Positions 25,042-31,550 of a DNA stretch of 38,411 bases are shown piece by piece; the stretch's first letter is position 1; each line of letters starts with the position of its first letter. Under the pieces are notes generated by a model. That model made no database searches, had not been told where the DNA came from, and saw only the letters and a program-made list of their open reading frames with translations. A program made the position numbers and the translations under genes. The stretch spans positions 1 through 38,411 of the forward strand of contig JAEURA010000026.1 of assembly GCA_016789005.1 (NCBI GenBank), written 5' to 3'. Origin of the DNA: Anaerolineae bacterium. Lineage in GTDB: Bacteria; Chloroflexota; Anaerolineae; Aggregatilineales; Phototrophicaceae.

Positions 25042-26304
25042 TTAGGCTTTCGCCAGCGGCAGCGCAACCGTAAAGGTAGTCCCTTGATGCAAGCCGGGGC
25101 TGGATGCCCAGATTCTACCGCCGTGCGCCTCGACCACCGCTTTGGTGATGCTCAGCCCGATTCCCAGCCCGCCCTGAGTGCGCGTCATATGATCTTCGAC
25201 CTGATAGAAACGGTCGAAGATGCGCTCCTGCTCTTCCCGCGCCAGTCCGATGCCGGTGTCGCTGATCAGTATCCAGACGTGCCGTGAACTCTGCACTTTG
25301 GTCTGGATGGCGATGCGTCCGCCTTCCGGGGTGAAGCGAATGGCGTTGTTCAGGATGTTGGTGATCGCCAGGCTCATGCGGGCATGATCGAGGGCGACCA
25401 GGAGGTCGGACGAGGGGGACGCATACTGCAAACGATGCTTCTTGGCGTCGATCAAGCCCAGGGCGTCGTGAACGATCTCGTTCAGGAAATCCGCCAGCGG
25501 CGTAGGTGTCAGCCGCAGATCGGTCGATTTCTGCTCCATGTAGCGCAGGTTTGTCAGGTCTTCGATGATGCGGCGCAGCTGAAGTGCGCTGGCGACGACC
25601 TTGCCGGCGTGTTCACGCACTTCCTCATCCTGCGTATCTTGCAGGAAGCTGGCGTAGCCCAGGATGACCCCCAGCGGCGTGCGCAGCTCGTGCGAGGCGA
25701 TAGCGATGAAGTCGCTCTTGAGCTTGTCCAGCCGGCTCAGTTCCTCGTTGGCTTTTTGCAGCGCCGCCACCAGCTGCGCGCTTTCCAGGGCGACCGCCGC
25801 CTGCGCCGCCAGCGTCGCCAGATGGTTGGCGTCATCATTGGACCAGGGCAGGGTGCGCTTGTTCACCGCCTCCAGCACCCCGATCACGCGGTTCTTCACC
25901 CGCATCGGCACGCCGAGGATGGAGCGCGTTTCAAAATCGGTCGCCTTATCCACGCCCCCATAATGCCGCTGGTCCTTTTGAACATCATTGACCATGACCG
26001 TACGATCTTCATTGATCACCGCGCCGGCGATACTGCCCTCCAGCGGAACCGGGATGCCGATCAGTGTATCGTTTTCTTCCCCCGTCGTTGTCGCTGCAAA
26101 GCGCAGTTCGTTGGTCTTGGCATCCCACAGAAGCACCGATGCCGCTTCGGCATCGACGATTTCGACCGCCGCTTCCATGATCATGCCCAGCAGGGGTTTC
26201 AGTTTGACCTGGGAATTGAGCGTTGCGCTGATCTCCGTGATGCGCGTGAGGATCGCAATACGGCGTTGCAGGGTTTCGATGCTGGAAGTGTCAGGTGCAG
26301 ACAT
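25042..26304 (-). CDS. GAF-domain sensor histidine kinase
   Basis: 420 residues, soluble. GAF domain at about 30-178 (AAVEIVDAEAASVLLWD, SILGVPMRVKNRVIGVLEAVNK), a short coiled coil at about 180-195, HisKA with His205 in ASHELRTPLGVIL, and HATPase with NILNNAIRFTPEGG, DTGIGLAREEQERIF and GLGIGLSITKAVVEAHGG. The GAF pocket could bind a cyclic nucleotide or a cofactor; the ligand is unknown. The architecture is like part of the kinase at 2963-5017 but without PAS domains. A 600-base gene-free region with many short repeats lies directly upstream. Confidence 0.93.
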   Translation of the reverse strand: MSAPDTSSIETLQRRIAILTRITEISATLNSQVKLKPLLGMIMEAAVEIVDAEAASVLLWDAKTNELRFAATTTGEENDTLIGIPVPLEGSIAGAVINEDRTVMVNDVQKDQRHYGGVDKATDFETRSILGVPMRVKNRVIGVLEAVNKRTLPWSNDDANHLATLAAQAAVALESAQLVAALQKANEELSRLDKLKSDFIAIASHELRTPLGVILGYASFLQDTQDEEVREHAGKVVASALQLRRIIEDLTNLRYMEQKSTDLRLTPTPLADFLNEIVHDALGLIDAKKHRLQYASPSSDLLVALDHARMSLAITNILNNAIRFTPEGGRIAIQTKVQSSRHVWILISDTGIGLAREEQERIFDRFYQVEDHMTRTQGGLGIGLSITKAVVEAHGGRIWASSPGLHQGTTFTVALPLAKA

Positions 26305-26342
26305 GGAATGGCTCTACCAGTAATCTATTCATGGTTGATTAT

Positions 26343-26378
26343 AGCCGGGCTTCAAGGATGACGACAACCAGCCCGGCT
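26343..26378. other. Hairpin upstream of the GAF kinase gene
   Basis: AGCCGGGCT and AGCCCGGCT arms (9 bp) around 18 bases, 40 bases before the kinase start. It may be a leader hairpin; no T-run is present on either side. Confidence 0.35.
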
Positions 26379-26569
26379 GTGAAGCTGATGAAAGTCTGAA
26401 CCGTCCATATCGTAAAAAATAGTCGTAGTAGTAGGGCTGTTCAATCTGTCGAAAACTAATCCCACGTTTTCCGATGTTTTCCGCGTATCGCAAAATACGC
26501 CAAGTTTTGTCCCCATCGGCGCGTGTTTTTCGCAAATAGTTGGGTAAAGCAGAACAAAGACTCGCAAAG

Positions 26570-26729
26570 TTTTGAACAGGCGGCGTGTTCATAACCCGCC
26601 GGCTTATGAACAGTCGTGAACAGCCTGACCGAAATTGGCGCAAATGCGATCTGACGAAGGCTGGGGTTATGAACACGCCGGCGCGAGTTTTGAACAGGAG
26701 AAAGGACTTTTGAACAGGGTTTTGAACAG
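26570..26729 (+). repeat. Cluster of TGAACAG direct repeats
   Basis: Six exact TGAACAG copies begin at 26573, 26607, 26617, 26691, 26711 and 26723, with one TGAACAC at 26670. Four are preceded by TTT. Inverted copies (TGTTCA) occur at 26438 and 26586. Several spacings (10, 53, 21, 20, 12) are close to whole turns of the DNA helix. Confidence 0.8.
26584..26680. repeat. 16-bp inverted repeat within the TGAACAG field
   Basis: Minus-strand complement of 26665-26680 equals 26584-26599 (GGCGTGTTCATAACCC or its first 16 bases), separated by 65 bases. Inside the left arm a second perfect pair, TGTTCATAA (26586-26594) and TTATGAACA (26604-26612), sits around nine bases. Confidence 0.75.
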
Positions 26730-26836
26730 ACAGATGTTCTGCTGTACGCGCATTGTAATAATCTTTTTCGTAATCTTGGAATAACTTGGGTTCAGAAAGG
26801 GTCAGCCGGGTTGGGATATGTGGCTTCGGGCAGCAG

Positions 26837-26878
26837 AAAAAACCGCGCCGGCGGCTCAGGTCGCTGAACCGCCGGCGC
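26837..26878 (-). terminator. Rho-independent terminator of the DinB-like gene
   Basis: On the minus strand, GCGCCGGCGG and CCGCCGGCGC arms with an inner TCAG/CTGA pairing are followed by GG and six T. It is the clearest intrinsic terminator in the window. Confidence 0.85.
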
Positions 26879-26910
26879 AGAAGAGGGCGAATTGTCTTGA
26901 AGAGACGGGC

Positions 26911-27399
26911 TTAAAAATCGACGGGCTGGCTGAGACCGAGCGCTTTCATCGCCTGCTCGATGTGGTTGATCTCATGCAGGGCGGCGTTGATCGCCATCTC
27001 GGTGACCGTCGCCACCACGCCATCGGCGAAGACCCCTGTGCGATCCCAGGCTTCGGCGGGGAGTTTCTCCAGATAGGTGACCAACGCCCGGCGGCGTGAA
27101 AGATACTGATCCCAGACCGCAGAAAGCGTCTGTTCCTTGTAGCTGTTCTCTTCGACCAGCGCCAGATGGTCCGCGCTGCGATAGTGCGGCGTATTCTCCT
27201 CGACAGCGCGGCGGATGCGTTCGGCAAAGATGCCTTCGAAGTCGTTGACGTGACAGACGATCTCCAGCACGCACCAACCGTCAGGTCCGTCGGTGGCGCT
27301 CAGCGCCCGTGCCTGATCGACGCCGCGCAGGACCAACTCGAACATCGGCGGAGTTCGCCGCAGGGTGCGCAGCGCGCGATTCTTATCCAGCAGCGCCAT
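26911..27399 (-). CDS. DinB-like metal-binding four-helix protein
   Basis: 162 residues from the ATG at 27399, preceded by AAGGAGG; the longer frame to 27450 runs deep into the upstream gene. The DinB/YfiT metal triad pattern is present: a His in IVCHVNDFEG and two His in ALHEINHIEQAM near the C-terminus. WCVLEIVCHVNDFE and HEINHIEQAMKALG fit the superfamily, whose members act as thiol-dependent transferases or have unknown roles. It overlaps the stop of the upstream membrane-protein gene by 17 bases, so the two are translated together. A strong terminator follows. Confidence 0.85.
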   Translation of the reverse strand: MALLDKNRALRTLRRTPPMFELVLRGVDQARALSATDGPDGWCVLEIVCHVNDFEGIFAERIRRAVEENTPHYRSADHLALVEENSYKEQTLSAVWDQYLSRRRALVTYLEKLPAEAWDRTGVFADGVVATVTEMAINAALHEINHIEQAMKALGLSQPVDF

Positions 27400-27817
27400 C
27401 GCCGCCCTCCTTCGTGGTGTCGCCCTCGACGGGGGGCGGTGCGGGTTCATCGATGGTCACAGCGTTCAGCGCCAGATCGGGGGCGCTGCTCTGGGCTGCC
27501 GGGGCATCGTCTATCGGCAGCGGGGCGGATGCCGCGGCAGCCGCGTTGAGCTGCCGCGCGGAGCCGGCAGGGAATTCGTAGACCTGTACGCGGGGCAGCG
27601 CCGGGGCGGCGGCGGCTTCGGCGGCAACCTCTTCGTGGGTCAGCCCGCGCGCCAGATCGTATCGACTGGAGAGCGCGAGTACTGCGCCGATCAGGAACAG
27701 CGCCAGCGCCAGCCAGTAATCGAGCAGCGGGGCGGAGTCAACGATGCGGTTCATCGCCACGAACAGGGCTGCCAGCAGAAAGGTGATCGCCAGGAGGGTG
27801 CGGGATTCTTGGTTCAT
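27383..27817 (-). CDS. Small membrane protein with Ala/Pro-rich tail
   Basis: About 144 residues from the ATG at 27817 (an ATG at 27829 is also possible; neither has a well-spaced ribosome site). Two hydrophobic segments, TLLAITFLLAALFVAM and LLDYWLALALFLIGAVLAL, are followed by a long Ala/Pro/Glu-rich tail that is probably cytoplasmic and disordered. No family recognised. It is first in a two-gene operon with the DinB-like gene. Its likely promoter (GATAAT at about 27862-27867) adjoins the left copy of the 33-bp direct repeat. Confidence 0.62.
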   Translation of the reverse strand: MNQESRTLLAITFLLAALFVAMNRIVDSAPLLDYWLALALFLIGAVLALSSRYDLARGLTHEEVAAEAAAAPALPRVQVYEFPAGSARQLNAAAAASAPLPIDDAPAAQSSAPDLALNAVTIDEPAPPPVEGDTTKEGGDGAAG

Positions 27818-27864
27818 ACCAGGACTCATCCTTGCCAGGGAGCGGGTGTAGAGTGCCGCTGATT

Positions 27865-27897
27865 ATCGCACAGTCGGCGGAAAAACCAAACGGCGGG
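27865..27897. repeat. Left direct repeat flanking the toxin-antitoxin pair
   Basis: A 33-base segment starting ATCGCACAGTCGGCGGAAAA that recurs exactly at 28663-28695. Similarity continues a few bases further right (GCGTACC) with one indel. Confidence 0.93.
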
Positions 27898-27912
27898 GCG
27901 TACCCAAGGGCG

Positions 27913-27918
27913 TATAAT
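27913..27918 (+). promoter_or_regulatory. Promoter -10 box of the toxin-antitoxin operon
   Basis: An exact TATAAT, 29 bases before the antitoxin ATG. The -35 region would fall in the left direct repeat and is a poor match to TTGACA. Confidence 0.6.
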
Positions 27919-27946
27919 ACATGGAATGGAGAAAGCGGGTGGAGCG

Positions 27947-28159
27947 ATGTTTACGAACGAAACGCATGTCGGCGATCTGACTGTTGCAGACCTGCTCGCT
28001 GTGATACGCGCCGCTGTACGCGAAGAGCTGCGCATGCAGAAGCAGTCCTCAGAAGATCGCCAGAGCGCGCTGCTCGAACTTGAGCCGCTGACAGTTGGTG
28101 GGTGGACCGACGAGCGGTATCTGCTGAGCCGCGAGGACTTCTATGACGATGTACGGTAA
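27947..28159 (+). CDS. Antitoxin-like partner of the PIN toxin
   Basis: 70 residues from the ATG at 27947, preceded by GGTGGAG. The middle is a charged amphipathic helix (VADLLAVIRAAVREELRMQKQ) and the tail is acidic and aromatic (GGWTDERYLLSREDFYDDVR), a kind of segment that antitoxins use to wrap a PIN toxin. No ribbon-helix-helix, AbrB or Phd DNA-binding signature is visible, so how the operon is autoregulated is unclear. The stop overlaps the toxin start. The role is inferred from position, size and overlap. Confidence 0.7.
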   Translation: MFTNETHVGDLTVADLLAVIRAAVREELRMQKQSSEDRQSALLELEPLTVGGWTDERYLLSREDFYDDVR

Positions 28160-28607
28160 CGTGTTTTGCGACACAAATGTCGTCATTCGCTTGAATGTGA
28201 CCGAAACGCCAGAACATGCATACGTGCGAAGCGCTATCGCCAAGCTTATCGCTGACCAGAATCGACTTTGGATTAGCCGGCAGGTGCTCCGCGAGTTCTG
28301 CATGGTTTTGACCCGTCCTCAGGTGTTTCCGATTCCGCCCCGCCCTCAGGATGTGGCGTCCCGCGCGCGTGCATTGGCTTCGCTGTTTGAAGTTGCTGAT
28401 GAAACTCAGGCGGTGACCGATCATTTGTTGAACTTGCTCGAGACTATTCCAATGGGTGGAAAGCAGGTGTATGACGCGAATCTGGTTGCCACAATGCTGG
28501 CAAGCGGTATCCAACACATCTTCACGCTGAATCCATCTGACTTCCTCCGCTTCTCTGCCCAAATCAACGTGATTACACTCGATAGTCTATTGAGCAACGG
28601 CAGTTAG
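28143..28607 (+). CDS. PIN-domain ribonuclease toxin (VapC-type)
   Basis: 154 residues (152 if the second Met codon is used). The acidic PIN residues are present: Asp10 in FCDTNVVIR, Glu51 in QVLREFCMVLTRP, Asp111 in QVYDANLVATML and Asp133 in LNPSDFLRF. VapC enzymes are Mg-dependent RNases, often cutting tRNA or rRNA, held inactive by the antitoxin. The ATG lies 17 bases inside the antitoxin gene. The pair reads visibly lower in GC than its neighbours and is bracketed by exact direct repeats, so it looks like a recent insertion. Confidence 0.88.
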   Translation: MTMYGNVFCDTNVVIRLNVTETPEHAYVRSAIAKLIADQNRLWISRQVLREFCMVLTRPQVFPIPPRPQDVASRARALASLFEVADETQAVTDHLLNLLETIPMGGKQVYDANLVATMLASGIQHIFTLNPSDFLRFSAQINVITLDSLLSNGS

Positions 28608-28662
28608 CGCCCCCGCCAGCCTGGGATTTCCGCCGGTCGCTCCCGATGCTGCCCCGGCATGG

Positions 28663-28695
28663 ATCGCACAGTCGGCGGAAAAACCAAACGGCGGG
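28663..28695. repeat. Right direct repeat flanking the toxin-antitoxin pair
   Basis: The exact copy of 27865-27897, 798 bases away. It lies 13 bases past the HEAT-protein stop on the minus strand. Confidence 0.93.
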
Positions 28696-28708
28696 CGCGT
28701 ACCTCTGG

Positions 28709-29338
28709 CTACAACGACTCGATTCTGCGCAGGATCGCCTTGAGGCGCTTCGCCTGAGCGGGTTTGAGAACGCCGGCGCGCGCCTCGATGAGGGACTGCA
28801 CGGCGGCGCGGTTGTCGCGGTTCACCGCTGTCAGGCAGCTTTCCGCATGGCGCGGCAGGTCTTTGGGAGGACACTTTCGCAAAAAGGACAGCAGAAAGGG
28901 AAAAATGCGCGCTTCGTACAGCGGATCATGCGCTGAGAGCGTCGCCAGCACGCGCACTCCCCAATCCTGGGTGATGACCGATCCTTTCTCGGTCGTCGTC
29001 AGGATGAGATCGATCTGGTCCCAGAGGGCTGCGGCTTGTCGGTCGGCGATGACGCCGAGCGCCGTCATGCCGCCCCAGACCATGCGGTTGTCGCGGCTGC
29101 GCAGCAGCGCCAGGAAGTCGGCGGCGTAGTCGGCGATGAGATCGGGCGTAGTGTAGCCGATTTCGTAAAGCACCTTGATGCAGTCATGGCGGATGGCTTT
29201 ATCCGGGTCCGCCAGGTGTTCAACCAGCTCGCGCACGGCGGCGCGATCTCCGGATGCCGCGATCTCCTGGGCGAGGAGTTGATTAGGAACCTCGTCGGAG
29301 CGTCCCAGGGAAGATGCCAGCTTATTCAGGATCGACAT
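28709..29338 (-). CDS. HEAT-repeat protein
   Basis: 209 residues, nearly all alpha-helical with HEAT-like helix pairs (AVRELVEHLADPDKAIRHDCIKVLYEIG; FLALLRSRDNRMVWGGMTALGVIA; DWGVRVLATLSAHDP). AGGAG lies eight bases before the ATG. No signal or membrane segment. HEAT proteins of this kind serve as binding scaffolds; the partner is not visible. It is transcribed leftwards, towards the toxin-antitoxin cassette, and before that insertion its 3' end would have adjoined the membrane-protein gene at 27817. Confidence 0.8.
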   Translation of the reverse strand: MSILNKLASSLGRSDEVPNQLLAQEIAASGDRAAVRELVEHLADPDKAIRHDCIKVLYEIGYTTPDLIADYAADFLALLRSRDNRMVWGGMTALGVIADRQAAALWDQIDLILTTTEKGSVITQDWGVRVLATLSAHDPLYEARIFPFLLSFLRKCPPKDLPRHAESCLTAVNRDNRAAVQSLIEARAGVLKPAQAKRLKAILRRIESL

Positions 29339-29414
29339 GGTGGATACTCCTGATGAACTACGGAGTTTTCGCCAGGGATTGCCATAAACAATATCCGCGG
29401 CTCAGTCGTGACGT

Positions 29415-29957
29415 TCACCCCTGGTTGCGTCCTGCCTTGATCCAGCCGCGATGCACCGCCCGCGCTTCTTCCATCGCCACGAAGGCGTCCGGTTGGATGC
29501 CCTGCACCACCTCCAGCAGGCGCGGCGCTTCCCGGTTGACGATCACGCTGCGCAGCATGATCACCCTGCCGTTCATCCCCTCGCCGACCGTCTCGGTCAC
29601 GCCGAAGCCATTCTGACGCAGCGCCAGCGCGATCTCGTGTCCCGCCTTCTCGCTGATCACGTTGGCGACCAGGAAGCTGGTGATGAAGCGGTGTTCGATG
29701 ATCATCCCCACGTAGTTGCCGATGGCGAAGCCGCCGCAGTACGCCGCCAGGTTGAGCAGGTTGTTCAGATCGTTGGCGACGCTGCCGATGGAGATGGCGA
29801 ACATCAGCGCCTCGACGAACGCCAGCGCCGCCGCCAGCAACCGCTGCTGCCGCGTCACGATGATCAGACGCACCGTGCCGATGGCGGTGTTCAGAATGCG
29901 CAGGATGACGATGAAGACGGCGAAGCCGATGCCCTCGGCGCTCAGATCGATGACCAT
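29415..29957 (-). CDS. UPF0316 membrane protein (DUF5698/DUF2179)
   Basis: 180 residues. Three hydrophobic segments in the first ~95 residues, including FIVILRILNTAIGTVRLIIVTR, the UPF0316 signature, and then a soluble DUF2179-type domain (ALALRQNGFGVTETVGEGMNGRVIMLRSVIVNREAPRLLEVV...QPDAFVAMEEARAVHRGW). The soluble domain resembles those at the ends of YitT-type proteins and may bind a small ligand. Function is not established for the family. It stands alone between a HEAT protein and an AAA+ ATPase. Confidence 0.9.
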   Translation of the reverse strand: MVIDLSAEGIGFAVFIVILRILNTAIGTVRLIIVTRQQRLLAAALAFVEALMFAISIGSVANDLNNLLNLAAYCGGFAIGNYVGMIIEHRFITSFLVANVISEKAGHEIALALRQNGFGVTETVGEGMNGRVIMLRSVIVNREAPRLLEVVQGIQPDAFVAMEEARAVHRGWIKAGRNQG

Positions 29958-30071
29958 CGCGGTTGGAATCCCCTTAAGACGTACTGTAACACCAGGATGC
30001 TACCACACAAGGGGGGAGACTGAGAACAGAGGAGTAAGCGCCGAGGCGAATGTCTGGGTGATTTCTCGCAT

Positions 30072-30104
30072 AAAACAACAGGCGACCGGTCTGGTCGCCT
30101 GTTG
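30072..30104 (-). terminator. Rho-independent terminator of the AAA+ gene
   Basis: CAACAGGCGACC and GGTCGCCTGTTG arms (12 bp, perfect) with a five-base loop, followed by TTTT on the minus strand, six bases past the stop. Confidence 0.8.
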
Positions 30105-30109
30105 CTGCT

Positions 30110-31426
30110 TCATGCCGTAGTCTTGTGCAGCACGAAGCCGACATCGATGCGCTGGCGCAGGAAGTCATCGCGCGCATCCAATTGTTCCTTCAGTCGCCGG
30201 AAGGAGTTTTCCAGCACTTCGGAGGTCAGCGCATCGCCATCCACGTAGGCGACCTGGGTCAGCGCGTGGATCGCCACCTCGCGGATGAAGGCTCCGGGAT
30301 AGCCGATCAGCTTCGGGACCAGCGCCAGATGCGATTCCTGCCACATCTCGCCCAGATACGCCCGCAGCAGCTTCTCGGCATCCTCCGGCGCGCGCGCTTC
30401 CGGGATGATGAAGATGCGATCCAGCCGCCCCGGACGCTTCAGGACGCGCTCGTCGATGGCTTCCGGGTAGTTGGTGGTCGCGATCAGCAGCGTCCCCGCC
30501 GGGTTCAGCGGCGCTTCGCTGCCATCCAGCACATTCAGGATCAGCGCCTTGTGTTCGGGGCGCAAATAAATATCCAGCTCCTCGACGATCAGCACCGCCG
30601 GCACATCCGATTTCGCCGCGACGTTCAGGGCATAGCTGATCTTCTCGAAGGATGCGCCGTCCCCGTCATCGCGCCGCCAGCGCTCGCTGCTGGAAATGTA
30701 CAGGACCAGATAGCGCTGCTCCAGCGCCCATTTCGCCAGCGCCGCGCAGAGCATGGTCTTGCCGGTTCCGGGCACGCCCGCCAGCAGCAGCTTGCGGAAG
30801 GGCTTCAGCTTCAGGCGCTTGTAAACGTCGACGCCCCTGGCGAAAAAGCCCTGCACATCAGTCATGATCTCGGACTTGAGCGCGGCGGGCAGGATGACGT
30901 CCTGCCACACGACGCGAGTCTCGAAGGCGTCTTCGTGCCCGCCAATGACGATCACCCGGTCGGAAGGCTCCGCCATCATCGCGACCTTGTAGATCGCCGT
31001 CTCAAAAGCCTGCCAGACGGGCAGGAAGGCGCGCGGGACGTTCGCCACCGCGACGATCCAACCGTCTTCGTCGGTCGCCGCCCCGGCGATCAGGACTTCG
31101 ACGACCGTGCCGGTCTCTGCACTATCGAACCGGTAGAGGTAGGCGCCGGTGCGGTGGGTGACGCGGGCGTTCCGCCCGATCTGGACCATGCGCGGCACGA
31201 ACGGGCACTCCAGCGGCTCGATCCCCGTGAGGCGATACCCTTGCGGGAAGAGCAGCGATGAAACGACGTTCGCCAGCGCGTCTTCGTGCAGCGTCTCGCG
31301 CGTGGTCCACAGGGTGATACGGTCCTGATCGGCAGGGTAGCGCTGAAGGCGCTCCTCCTCCAGCCACGCCCCCAACAGATCACACTTCAACCGCACGGTG
31401 TCGGCACAGCTTCCGCAGTTCGTCAT
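30110..31426 (-). CDS. AAA+ ATPase (FtsH/Cdc48-like core)
   Basis: 438 residues from the ATG at 31426 (AAGGAG five bases upstream); the frame to 31504 has no ribosome site. A ~190-residue N-terminal region, starting with a CGSC...C cluster, resembles the adapter part of AAA proteins that handle cell-surface or mRNA targets. The AAA core has Walker A GVPGTGKT (217-224, Lys223), Walker B LIVEELD (Glu282, Glu283; the usual Asp is Glu), sensor ATTNYPEAIDERVL and arginine-finger region KRPGRLDR. A C-terminal helical lid follows. No protease domain and no membrane segment. Probably a single-ring unfoldase or remodeller of unknown target. Confidence 0.88.
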   Translation of the reverse strand: MTNCGSCADTVRLKCDLLGAWLEEERLQRYPADQDRITLWTTRETLHEDALANVVSSLLFPQGYRLTGIEPLECPFVPRMVQIGRNARVTHRTGAYLYRFDSAETGTVVEVLIAGAATDEDGWIVAVANVPRAFLPVWQAFETAIYKVAMMAEPSDRVIVIGGHEDAFETRVVWQDVILPAALKSEIMTDVQGFFARGVDVYKRLKLKPFRKLLLAGVPGTGKTMLCAALAKWALEQRYLVLYISSSERWRRDDGDGASFEKISYALNVAAKSDVPAVLIVEELDIYLRPEHKALILNVLDGSEAPLNPAGTLLIATTNYPEAIDERVLKRPGRLDRIFIIPEARAPEDAEKLLRAYLGEMWQESHLALVPKLIGYPGAFIREVAIHALTQVAYVDGDALTSEVLENSFRRLKEQLDARDDFLRQRIDVGFVLHKTTA

Positions 31427-31550
31427 CGCTCTCCTTCGTTTGCCGCGCCTGGCGCGCCTGCCGTCTGGACAAAAATATGGGGCGAGCACCGAGGTGCGCC
31501 CCACAGGATGATCAGGATAACACGGGTTCTCAAGAATGTCCAGAGGATGT

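Larger units (their letters stand above)
26305..26910. other. 600-base region without convincing gene, rich in repeats
   Basis: This gap between two minus-strand genes is more AT-rich than its surroundings. It holds a 9-bp stem with an 18-base loop (26343-26378), a field of TGAACAG-type repeats (26438-26741), a 16-bp inverted repeat (26584-26599 with 26665-26680) and a terminator for the gene on its right. A 115-codon minus-strand frame (26329-26676) crosses the repeats and looks non-coding. Confidence 0.7.

Noticed and set aside
26329..26676. A 115-codon minus-strand frame in the TGAACAG region
   Set aside because: It runs through the repeats and inverted repeats, has no ribosome site or recognisable motif and does not look like the neighbouring proteins.
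26430..26745. The TGAACAG field read as a CRISPR array
   Set aside because: The repeated word is only 7-10 bases, spacing is irregular and there are no cas genes.
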